64,000 bases of DNA, from NCBI GenBank assembly GCA_032718565.1, contig JAVGVS010000183.1, positions 558,617 through 622,616 on the forward strand, written 5' to 3'. The position numbers and the translations under genes were made by a program. Below, in pieces: positions 36,801 to 48,800 of this stretch. A model generated the notes under the pieces. The model was not told the DNA's origin, did not search any database, and saw nothing but the letters and a program-made list of their open reading frames with translations. The first letter of the stretch is position 1, and each line of letters starts with the position of its first letter. Source of the DNA: Distichodus sexfasciatus. Lineage: Eukaryota; Chordata; Actinopteri; Characiformes; Distichodontidae.

Positions 36801-39800
36801 CAGAGACATGGACCATAATGACAAGCAAAACTGTCATTTACTGAGACGCACACTTTCATCACACATTATCTCAGGTTAGTCATGAGCTCTACTTCGTCAT
36901 GTGATGATAGTGTGTGAGGTTTCATTCTACATAAAAATGAAACCAGGTTAAAGACACCAACTACCGCGCTACTGCAGTAGCTACCCATTAAACTGTACAG
37001 TCTATGTTTATGTCTTTGCTGTACAAAGTGATGAAAAGTAAGAAACTAAAGCAGTAAGCAAGTAACTACATTTTTATGTTTGCACATTCCCCAAATTTTA
37101 CCCTTGTCAAGCCTCATGTCTATCATGAAACAACTTGCACAAATTGGCTTCTAATAAGCTTATTATCTGCTTACACTTGGTATTAACACATTGTTGGAAT
37201 AAACGAATGAAAGAAGTTGTGCTTGGGAGGACCAGAGAACGTTTTTCCTTTTTATAGAAGATTTTGGATTTTTATAGATGTAGCTATAAAAGGTTAAGCA
37301 ACTACATAAAATTAGCAGGTGTTTAAACCTGAATTGCAATTACATGACAAGTGGATTTATTCAGTGGACATGGAAAGCACCAAAAACAGTAAGTAAATTA
37401 TGTTGTGTGGCAAGATGTGTTTTGCAAGTTGAGATAAGAGTCACATAGATAACATCTCACTATTTACTGATAGACAACTACTTCCTGTATTGTGTGGTGA
37501 AGTTTTGTTCTTTTTGAAATGTCCACTTCTGCAGTGCAAAGAAACCTGAACCTTATTTGAGCTTTTCAGTAAATCACCCAATTTTTCCATTGGACTCTTT
37601 AAGCAGTATAACTCATGGCAGATGTGTTTTAATGAGAGTACTGGTATTTTCCTGACCAGTCACATGTGTTCATGCTATTTCTGAGTTGAATGCATTTGGA
37701 AAAACTCCTGCACTGCGTAGCTGTGGGTTATTTTTCTGCTTCATCATTGACAGTTTTGCATTTGAAAGAGAGCTGAGCTGCAGGCTGATTTATTATACAT
37801 ACACACGTAGCTCTGCTGAATAAAGTATGAATCTCATTCACCAACTTTTCTCAAGAAGAAACTTCTTCCTAAAACACAGTTACACAAGATTCTGAGTAGA
37901 GGTCGACTGATATCGTTTTTTCAGGGCCGATATTGATACCGTTTGTAAAATGAAAATGTCTGTCAAAATGTAGAATTTTACAAACACCGAGCTCAGCTGA
38001 AACTCTCCTCTCTCCTCTCCTCTTTCTTGGAGCTTCATGCTGCGCTTGTGTGTGAGTGTGGTATGAGTGACAATAAGACTTCAGTGTTGATTGGCTACTA
38101 CGTGTGTGACATATAGCTAATCAGAGACTGTTTTGGGCGGGATATTAATGAAGCAGAGTCGAGTGCAAACGACGTTGAATAATCCTTCCTCATTTGAAAT
38201 TTGTTCTTATGTAAAAACAGAATCTACAAACAGTGAAGATCACTGAAATCTTATTGCATGCCTGTTCATATAAAACATTAGCTTAGCACAGGGTTTCTTC
38301 AATTCTACATTTGCTTTGTACGAGGGAAGCACGATAATGTCAGTATCATATCGGAATCTGATGTTTTTTTGTTTGTTTGTTTTTGTTTTTTAAAGGTCAT
38401 TGGCATGCCAGGCATGTCCAGAGTCCGAGGTGGGATTTTTTACAGCCCACTTCTTTGGTCTTAAAATGTATGGTGTTTTTTTGTGTCAAAATTCTGAGCA
38501 CACATTGAAACATTCGCAAGCAAAATCTGGTCTTTTCACACTCAACTCTGCCTGCACACGTGATAAATTTAAACAAACTAAATTGCGTGTTTGCCTCACT
38601 TAGCGAATGTGAGCTCGCACATGGACTATGTCCCGAGCCGTGTACTACCGCACTTTGTAGTATGGTAGATAAGGTGCTCTTTGAAGTAGTACCCATCTCA
38701 GGAAATAGCCAGGGTTCTAGTTTAAACGCTCTCTACGCACTAGGTCGTGCACATGGAGTGTCACACGCACCCTATTTGACTTGGCACACCACATGGGGGG
38801 GAATAGACTTTTTCTTAAAATGTGCACTATGCTGAAAATGCTATGCCCTTCCTGCACTCTGCCTTCTCGCTTGCTTAACATGGCACTATATTGGCACTGA
38901 AATATCAGAACTATGGCATTTTTTTTGTGCCAAAATTCTGAGCCCACAGTGGAACTTTGGCAAGCAAAATATTTTGTCTTGACACGCTTGACTCTGCCTA
39001 CACTTGCGCTCGACTCTGTCTTCATCATTTGTCGGCATTGGCAGATATAAGCATGAAATACACTGGATATCGGCATCAGCCTATAATTTCCATATCGCGT
39101 GTCTCTACTTTATACCCTCTATGTCTTAATGTTTCTAAAAACAAATTACAGAGAAAACTTGAAGTATTGGTGAATGAAGTCCAGAGAGAGAGCAAATCTT
39201 TGCACATTTCCCCCGATGCTAATTCCAGCCACATGTTAGAGCTTTAAGTCGTGTTTATAACCCTTGCTTCATGTAGACTGACTGCTATTGTAAATATGTA
39301 TTTCTTACGCCCCCCTTTTTATGTTTCTTTTAGGCATTTGGCAATGCAAAGACGGCCCACAACAACAACTCCAGTCGCTTCGGAAAGTTCATTCAGGTCA
39401 ACTATTTGGAGAGCGGAGTGGTTCGAGGGTAAGTGTGTTTTGTCTGTTCTGTGTTGTAAAGCAGAGCTGTATCCACTAACCCAGCCGGTGAGCAGCAGTT
39501 TGGAGTCGAGCTAATTAGCGAACATTTCTATTACAACCAGGTGGGTTGTAATAGTGCTCACGAGGCCCGATCTCTCTGAAGATCTACTGCTCTGCTGGAT
39601 TCTGCTCCTGCTGTAGCAGTTTTCAGGGCACAGACCATTCTCCATACTTCTGCGTACTTTAGTGAGAAATACATTATAGGCATTAAGGTTCTAGTTACTC
39701 ATTTTTTTATGCATAAGGACGGTTGTTCTCTGCGACAGGCCATATTGTATTTGTCATGTAAGATCAACCAATACAAACTCAAACTCACAGTGTGAGCTGC

Positions 39801-42800
39801 CTTTTTAAACAGTCGAGTTGACGAGCGTAAACACAGCGACTTCTGCAGAACAGCAAGCTAAAAACTTCCCACCACAGCACCCGTGGTCTTATCTGACTTC
39901 CACGTTTGAGATTTTTGAGAAGAGGAACAATTCTTTTTAAATGTGAAAGCTTGCTGGTTTTACCACGGCCCACCTTCATCTTTTTGGGGGATTGGTAGCA
40001 TAACGTTTAGGGAGTTGGCCCTGTGATCGGAAGATCGCCAGTTTAAGTCTAGGGCCGGTAAATGTACCACTGGAGGTACTCATGAGCATGGTACTGTCCC
40101 CAAGAACTGCTGCCCGGGTGTTGCCAAAACAGCCCACTGACCAGACGTGCGTACTTTGACTTAAGTAGTGTGCTTGTGCACGTTTGTCCGCCTCTGTTCA
40201 AATTGCAGGGTTTTTTATGTCTGCAGTCACATGTTCCATTTCCTTGTTAAAGCCTGGGAGAAGCTGCATGACTAGAAATAAGGAACAAAATCAAGACTTG
40301 CACAGCAAGTTCCCCTTTAAATAATCAGCATTGTTATTTTTGTGTCTGATAAGGCTCTTATGAGAACATTTGTCTCATCCACGCATTCGAATCATTGGGC
40401 CTTGTTTCTGCAGTTGTTTTTAAGAAAAAATCTGTTCTTAAAACCCACTTACGCAGTTTTCACCAAGATTCTAACATTCACAAATCTTTTCTTTTTCAAA
40501 GTTTATTTATTTATATAGCGCTCTTAACAACAGTCATTGTCACAAAGCACTTTACATATAACCGGCCTAAACCCCCCAACAAGCAAGCCTGAGGCGACAG
40601 TGGCAAGGAAAAACTCCCTCTAGTAGGAAGAAACCTTGAGAGGAACCAAGACTCGGAGGGGGACCCCATCCTCCTCTGGGCGACCGGGCACACAAACATT
40701 TAATGTACAACAGCAATAGATCAAGATGAGTTGTTAGTTATTTAAGGAAGCAAAGATACAAAAATAGTCCGAGGGATATTTCGAATCCCGGGTTGTTGCT
40801 GGGCCACTTGCAGGACCCTCTCAGCAACATTAAGCTGAAATTAGTTCAGTATTGTGCTGCTAAGTCAGTAGACGTCCATATGGTCCAATCCCAGTAGGTT
40901 TCATGATGATGTCTCCATGGAGTCCTGTTGCCGGTTCAGTCGGCCAGGATCAGCTCGGGAGGGTTGACAAGGTCAAGCGTCAGCTCAGGACGTCTCCAGG
41001 GACTCCTGGTGAGTCCAGTTGGTCAGCGTCAGCTTGGTAGGGTTGAGATGGTCAGCGTCAGCTCGGGGCAACTCCATAGAGTCCCGGCGAGGATTCGGTC
41101 AGCCAAGCGTCATCTCGCGATCAGCTCAGGAACAGCTCGGAAAAAGAAGAAGAGAGAGAAGAGAGTTAAGTGCCCTAACCTAACCTCTGACAATGCTAGA
41201 GTAACTATGGCAGCCTAGCTAAGAAGGGAGAGCTGGAAGGTAACACAGACTTATTTGAGATTTAAGTTCTTAGTAAGGGTGCACGATTCAATTTGATTCC
41301 AATTCTTGGGCTCATGATTCGATTCAAAATCGATTCACGATTCATAAACGATTCACAATTAAATATGATAAATAAAGTAATGTATGAATTTGTTTCTAGA
41401 TTGCTGTTTCAAGTTACTTTTCCCATTTGACTGTGGCAGATCAACAAAAAAATCACTCTGAATCAAATGTAGTTTACTAAGTGTAACGCATATGCAGCGT
41501 TTCCCCGGTTTACAGCTTCACATGAAAACAAATATTCTCACGCTACAATTTACACTGATCTTCAGCATCAAGTACGTTTCTATATAACTTGCACAACACT
41601 GTTTTAGAATGAGAATGAAGTTGAAGTTTATTGCCAAGAACGTTTTCACATACGTGGACATTTGAGAGGTCCCTATGAGGAAAAAGGAGTTTATAGAAAA
41701 TGTACATGTTTTATTTGAGAAGCTAAAAGAGGTAAAAGATGTGCATTTGGTTACCGAGGTTAAGGTTAGCGTTAGGGTTAGGATTAGCTGTAGAATGGTA
41801 TACATCTAGTCATTATGGGAGTCTGTGGAATGTCCCCGCAAAGACAGTTGTACAAGTGTGTGTGCGCGCGTGTGCAGGACTCCGCCTTGCGCGTTATAGA
41901 GAGCAATGGAGAGTTGTAAGAGCATGACCACGTAGCAGAGATGAAGTGCTGTCGTGTTAATAAGATAAATAACATAAGGCAGGGGTGGCATGGTGGCGCA
42001 GTGGTTAGCGCTGCCGCCTCACAGCGAGAAGTTTCTGGGTTCGAGCCCCGGGCCGGACGTAGGTCCCTTCTCGAGTTTGCATGCTCTCCCCGTGTTCGCA
42101 TGGGTTTCTTCCGGGTGCTCTGTTTTCTTCCCACAGTCCAAAAGCATTTGGGATTAAGTGGTTCAGAGAGTGAATGAATGAATGAATGAATGAGTGAACA
42201 TAAGGCTATTTAGGTTATTTAATGAAAGGATAAGCTGTTTTATAGGAACGGTAACCTTGACTCTGTTTTGGACTTGTGTAAACTAGTGCCATGACGTTAG
42301 TTGAAAAAATATTAATACATTTTATGGAATGTTTGAATCAATTTTAAAATAGACAGAGAATGAATGAATTTGATATTTTTTTTTCTGTACCGCTAGTTCT
42401 TACATTCCTAAAAACAAATATTTAAGAAAAAACGTGTTAGTATTAGTGAATGAGGCCCAATGATGTGGATGAAACTAGACTGATGGTTCTTAATTTGTGT
42501 CAGTTGCCTCAACTTCGAGACGTCTGTAAAACTCTGATTGTGTAATTTGGTGTCGTAAGGTTATCTGGGCAACAACACAAAGCAGCTCTTTTTGTTTTTG
42601 AAAGCCACTTCACCGGAGCTGGTTTATTTTCCCCTCTCCCCTGGTCTGCTAGTTGTCTCAGCTGAATTCAGGTTGGCATGATCCAACATGTGGACAGATC
42701 CCTGTACACTGAATAAAGGAAGGATGACTGTCGCCTTACTGCCTCTGTTTACACTCAGAACCTCTCCCAAAATAGAATTTTGTGAAAATGTCATTCATTT

Positions 42801-45800
42801 TCGTTATTTAATTCTAAAAGGTAGACCTTTCTATATGGTGTATTCATGACACACAAAGTGAAATATTTCAAATGTTTTTGACAGTGTTAGCCAAATTAGG
42901 AATGAGATATTCTTATAATTTGACTTACTGGATTAAAACCAACATAAAAATCAAACAGATACTTGAAATATTTGACCGTGAATATGGTGTATATGCAGGA
43001 TTACCTTTTAGAATGTAGAGAAAATAAATGACCCTTGTTTTGAGCTGCATCAGTATTGGTTTAATGAGTTTTATTAAATATTTCGTACAGGTCGGGAACT
43101 CACTTTTCTGACAAAACAATTTGGAAAATAGCAATCTGACATTCATATATTCGCTTTTGCTAATGTTCTGGCTTCCTGTCAACATTTTTACATTGAGTGA
43201 CTGAGTTATTATTTGTCATTGTGATCACAGCACAGTGCACCACAATAGAGCTGTAATATTCGGTTCCTTTTCAGAATTCGACTTCGTCTGAGTCACTCAC
43301 TAAGCTGATCCGGGTGTGCGAGTCACTTGAGTCAGTATTGCTAAATCGCCAGCTGAATCGTTTGTTTTTCACAGAAGAAAATATACGTGACTTGTGTTGA
43401 GAATGAATGCACTTCCAAATAAATGACGCAGTATCAAGACAAGGCTACCAGAGCGACAAATACTTATTTTCAAGTGGCACCAGAGGAAGTTAACCGGCAG
43501 ATTCATTCTGTATGTGGTTTGGGGAGCGCCAACCCGCTCGTGTGTGATTCAGGGGTGCGTTTCCCAAGAGCATAGTTGCTAACTAGCAACACTGTTACCC
43601 CAAAAGCATGGGCAAAACACTATGCTAGTTGCTAATGTTGTGTTGAACATGTATGGCTGTATGAATGGTCTGTTAGCAGCAGCCATATCAGTTATTTTCA
43701 CGTGAGGTAACTGTCAACACCACTGTCAACACTACACCCAGTTCCGGAGTGGGGCGTGGGCAGCAGCAGAGTAAAAAGCAGGAGAAAATGCCTAATCTGA
43801 GAGATATTTTCAGCAAACTACTACAGAGACATGTTTAGTGGAGCTCAAAGACCTGTTTTAACTTAATTTGTAATATGGGACCTTTAAAAAACGTTTGATC
43901 CTAAAGATAAAAATCGATAAAAAGATTTTTTTTTAAAACTATTTTATTTAAGCTTATTTCAGGGTTTGTTTGATTCATTATTAATGATGTATTGTGTGGC
44001 AATATTAAATAAAATATGTGGAGTGTGTGTCCATATTTCATATATTAATTATAATAATAATAACTATAATATGGATTGCATATAATATTATGTGTAAGAA
44101 ACATTAGGAAGTTATTCAATGAAATTTCTACGTTATATGCACACATTTCATAAAATGATAATGATAATTAATAATATATTAATTACATAATTTATTTATT
44201 ACATATATTTTATATTTTAATATGCTCTGTTTTTGTTGCAGTTGTTGAAGTCGTTCTTTTGCCTTTACACCGTTTCTCCACACAAAGACACTAATGTAAC
44301 TAAGATTAAATGAAATCTAATGAGTGCCTTTTATTTTCAAAAAACCACATTAGTGTTTCTTGGCAGTGTTGCCCTTTTAACACGGGACAGCCAGATCAGT
44401 CCGGGACGAGTGCGAAGCTCCTTATTTAAGACTATGGTGTTGCTCGGGAGCGCTTGTTCGACCATAGGGCTTTGTCGAAGTCATTTTTAGAAAACACGTT
44501 TCCAGCTGACGCAACGCTGGGTGCACGCATGCGGCGCCGGACAAAGCGGGGCAGTGGCATGGTGAGTACGGCAGCCAAGCAGGGTCAATAAAAGCCAAAA
44601 CAAAGACAGCAGCTTGAGAGGCCGATCTCACTCGCGTCTTTGTTATCTTTCTGAAAGCAGCTCCATACAAACTGCCCCACTTCATTGGAGAGCAATGACC
44701 GAGTGGACTCCATCGCTTCTGTCTCATACGGAGGCTCCAGAGACTCGGCTACTACAGACTCAGTAACATTTGCTTTTTATATGAAAGCAGCAAATCGTTT
44801 CCAAACCAAAATGGAAAACCAGTAACAGAAAATGGAAAAACGGAAAACACGCTCTTTTTTAGGTTTTTCGATGGGTGTGATCTGGAAGTTACGCATGGTC
44901 CATCAATGTATATATTTTTTCCGCTCAAAAGTATGAATAACTCTTGTTATTTGGTTTTGTTCCTTGGCAGTAAGAGTCTCATTGTTTGTGTGTGTGTTTT
45001 CCAATTTTTCCTTGAATCAAAATAAGAAATCAGAAAACAACTCATAATTACTGTTATTTTTTATTCTGGTTTTGGAAATGGATATTGAAAAGTGATACGT
45101 TTTAGAGTTTAGGTTTTTGGATTTAATGTGAAAAATGATTGAATGAATGATGCATGGATTCTGATCTGCCATTTGTTTCTTTTCTACCCCGAGGCTCTGT
45201 TTTGATATGTAGACTCTTCATTAGAATCTGTCCCAAAACCTGTTGGACGTTCTGCCATTTATAGAACCCAAAATAAACTCACAGCAACGCAGAACTTACA
45301 CCTGCTTATGTTTACACTATGGCTGTGACAAACAAAATGGTTTTATAACAAAATGAAAGATATATATTGCAGGAAAACAGTTAATGTTTTTAAATTAGAT
45401 ATAAAGTAATTATTTAATTTTGATTTTGTTCTTGTTTTTTGGATTCTGTCTTTACTGCATGTGCATAATTAATACAATCTTTGGATATAATAACATTTTA
45501 TTTGGGAACGGTAATTTCCATGATACGTATATTTCCAGGGAAGTTAATTTGACACTCCAATTATGCAGTTTAGCTAAGCCACTGTATAAAAACTAAAAAT
45601 TTGTTTCACATCAGTCACTTCAAAATGATTTGACTCCTTTAGTGCTGCTCGTTTAAACTTTGTTTATTGGAAATGAAATGCCAGCAACATTTGTTTACTA
45701 AATGACCAGCAACAGCTTCAACAAGTTGGCAACCACAGTATTTTAATAAGCAGTTATATCAACTACTCATTGTAAGGCAGGTTTAGTGTGTTTTTACGTT

Positions 45801-48800
45801 TGTAAGACCTTTTTTTGAAATGTCTGATTTGCTGCTTTGGTTTGGCTCCCCGGGAACGTGTTGAAACCAAACCAAAACAGCAAATATGATGTAATTTTTT
45901 TATCTCCCCCCCTCCAAGTGCGTTGTGGGAATTCTGGGGTCGCACCACACTGCTCCGAGTGCCCTTGTTTGCCTAGTGGCATTGTTCAGGCCATCTGCCT
46001 CAAGCGCCCCATTCAGCGCTCCACTCCACTGCTTCATCCGCGTTGCCCGTCGACTGCAAACAGACGGAACTCCTCACGAGCCGTCTCATTTTCTCATTGT
46101 TTTCTCTCCCGTCTTTCTCGTTTTTTGCAGAGCGGTGGTGGAAAAGTACTTGTTGGAGAAATCTCGTCTGGTATCCAGAGAGAACAACGAGAGGTATGAA
46201 AGTCAAAATGTCACATGACACTTTTTTTTTTTTTAATAGTGTGCAAGTGTTGACGGTCTCACAGTCTTCCGACAAGCCACTTTAATAGTCAAAAGGGCCA
46301 GGGCTGTGCGATATGACAAATCTCATAGCCCGATACTAGTTTTTTGATTTTCCAATTGCAAAATATGCCATAATATATTCCAATAATGCCAAGTATTGTT
46401 ATTAAAATATAATGGCATATGTTGTTATTGAAATATCATATAATTTGGCTTATTTGGCATCTGATATTTCAATTTGATTTGTTATTAAATCAGATGATAT
46501 TGGGATCAGATATTTCAATACCTATATTGACAATACCTATTATGTTGACAAATATCGATATTTTTGTGATGTTTTTTCAACATAATCGAAGCCCGCATTT
46601 TAAATAAATAGAACGCCGACTTCCGACTCATTACGGCAGATAGGGTCACATATTGTATTTTTGTAAATACTGTTAATTAAGAGTTCATATAAAACTGCGT
46701 GGAATGGATAAATTCTTACTTTTTAAAATGATATGCTCAAAAATAATTCTCTGTTATATTCTAACTTCTCTGTAATATGTTTTGAAAGTGAGACATATAA
46801 GTAGTTTAGAATTTTTCATCACTTGTCTGAGACGGTACAGCATTATTATGATGTTGCAATTGTCAAATTGACTTAAGTATCATCACAGAGACGACTGTTG
46901 GATTGTATCAGAAAATTCCAGCAGCATTTCACAAACGCTGATTTCACTCCCAGCTGTGATTCTGCCGCCATCCTTGTCGTAAAGAGTGTCTTTTATGACA
47001 CACCGCGAAATAAACACAAAATGTGAAACGATTGCTGTTTTTATTTCCTTTGGCTGATGTATACCGTCGTATCTCACAGCCCTGAAAAAAAGCTGATGGC
47101 TGTAATCTGAGTCTGTTGATATGGAGCAGGGACGAGTTTCATAATGCTACATTCTGCTTTCCGTCTCTCACAGGAACTACCACGTGTTCTACTACCTGCT
47201 GGTGGGAGCGTCTGAGGAGGAACGCAAGGAGTACAAACTCTTGCAGCCGGAAAACTACAACTACCTCAAGCAGGTGAGGGGGAGTGTGGAATTTCAAATG
47301 ACACGCCCCAAACGTCACAACATGGACATAGTTTCACTTAGTACTTTTTATATATCACGCTTGCCAATATTCAAAAAAATATTCAAAACATTACTTTAAA
47401 GTTAATTGTTGAGTAAATACTTGAGGTTTTGAGCATTTTTTAATTTAGTTCTATATTATCTAAAGTATCCACCATCAAATTTCTGGTTGATAGTGTTAAT
47501 ATGGACAGAAGGTGAGCAGTCACACATTGTCTAATTTTTATTCCACACACTTTTTCTGACCGCCGCTCCTCGTACAGCTTTTGTTTTAGAAATTTTGTTC
47601 CAGCTCTAAAACGTGTGGCCTATAGCGGTGTGGACTGCTTATATACACGTTTTAATGCGCACTCGTACATGAGTTCTGTCCATTTTTCGTCCGTTTTTTT
47701 CCCCCCATATTGAAAATTTATGATCCAGAGTTTATAATCCAACGTGCTGACGCTAAAATTCCAGATTTTTATGGTCGTGATCGACTATGTCAACAATACC
47801 TAGTGCTAAAACTCCATCCTCTTTTATCACTCAGGAAAACTTCACCATCGAGGATGCAGACGATCTGCGGCATGACTTCGAGCGACTGCAGCAGGCCATG
47901 GAGATGGTGGGATTCCTGGCAGCCACCAAGAAACAGTATGAGCAAATACCCAAATAAAACATAATACATAGTTCTGAATATTCAGTGATATGATGATTAT
48001 AATTAAGCAGGAACACTCAAAAAATCTATACATTAACTTATTGCACTTTACTTATAAATGCTGGATTATATACATCCTGTGAATCATTTATTCAGAGTTT
48101 GTTCATATAAAAAAAATAAAAACTAAATCCCACAACTGGCATGACACGGAAATAAAGGTTGATCCAAAACACTTTTTGGGGTTTTATTTTGATTTTTAAT
48201 GTGAAAAACAAATAAACAAATGATACACGGATGATACATTACACATGGAGCTGTTCTTGTTGGGTTCAGGTTTAGGTTCTCAAGTTCCATCAGAAATATT
48301 TGTCCCGTCTCATGTAGGCCAGCAGCCGTGAGTCACCTCGATGAGTAGTTCCACGTTGCTCATAGCCAGCGTGTGTTGATTCCCACTGCTTTACGCTAAT
48401 GGAAGGCCACCTTTGAGTCATCATGTCTGTTTGATGGAGACTAAAAGCTCCGCTCCTCGCCTCTTTTTGCAGGATTTTTTCAGTCCTGTCCGCCATCCTG
48501 TACCTGGGCAACGCTACCTACAGGCGAAGTTCAACGCAGGGACGAGGGTTATCGCACACTCCGGAGGTTCTTTCTCCACCTCCGACCTGCTCAAGGTAAC
48601 AGCAGCAGTAATGATTATGATGAGGAGAGAACCGTGTTAAATTGAGAATGTTCTGTCTAAAAGTCCATGTCGGGAAGTATAGCAATACTGATAATCATAA
48701 CCTCAAATCAACACGATTATGCCCCGTAATTTTGATGATAAATTTTATTAGTTAAAAATGAATTCTGTTATTACCTGGAAGAGCCACGGCAGGATATGAG

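Larger units (their letters stand above)
24305..39333 (+). other. Intron (about 15 kb), repeat-rich
   Basis: The largest intron, with no coding exon recognisable inside. It holds DNA transposons at 24475-25627, 25680-26113, 27785-28520 (relict), 29606-30000, 30028-30225, 31128-31461, 34080-34641, 34922-35691 and 35939-36467, plus material at 37899-39115. A 155-codon open frame at 30393-30860 has no recognisable domain and is not called as a gene. Confidence 0.7.
39429..46130 (+). other. Intron (about 6.7 kb)
   Basis: No exon is recognisable. It contains a SINE at 39990-40115, a common fish interspersed repeat at 40500-41260, a SINE with target duplications at 41971-42206, and otherwise AT-rich sequence. 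A GC-rich stretch at 45,900-46,080 just before the next exon shows no conserved protein frame. Confidence 0.7.

Noticed and set aside
40928..41218. 96-codon frame with repeated Ser-Gly-Arg segments
   Set aside because: It lies in a common fish interspersed repeat with internal near-duplications.
41758..41790. Telomere-like GTTAGGGTTAGG stretch
   Set aside because: Only a few degenerate units followed by other repeat sequence; too short for an interstitial telomere block.
41985..42060. tRNA-like sequence with A and B boxes
   Set aside because: It is the head of a SINE with target duplications and a GAAT tail, not a tRNA gene; the same reasoning applies to 8600-8731 and 39990-40115.
45900..46080. 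GC-rich stretch before coding exon 3, considered as an extra exon
   Set aside because: The flanking exons join in perfect phase without it and no conserved frame is present.
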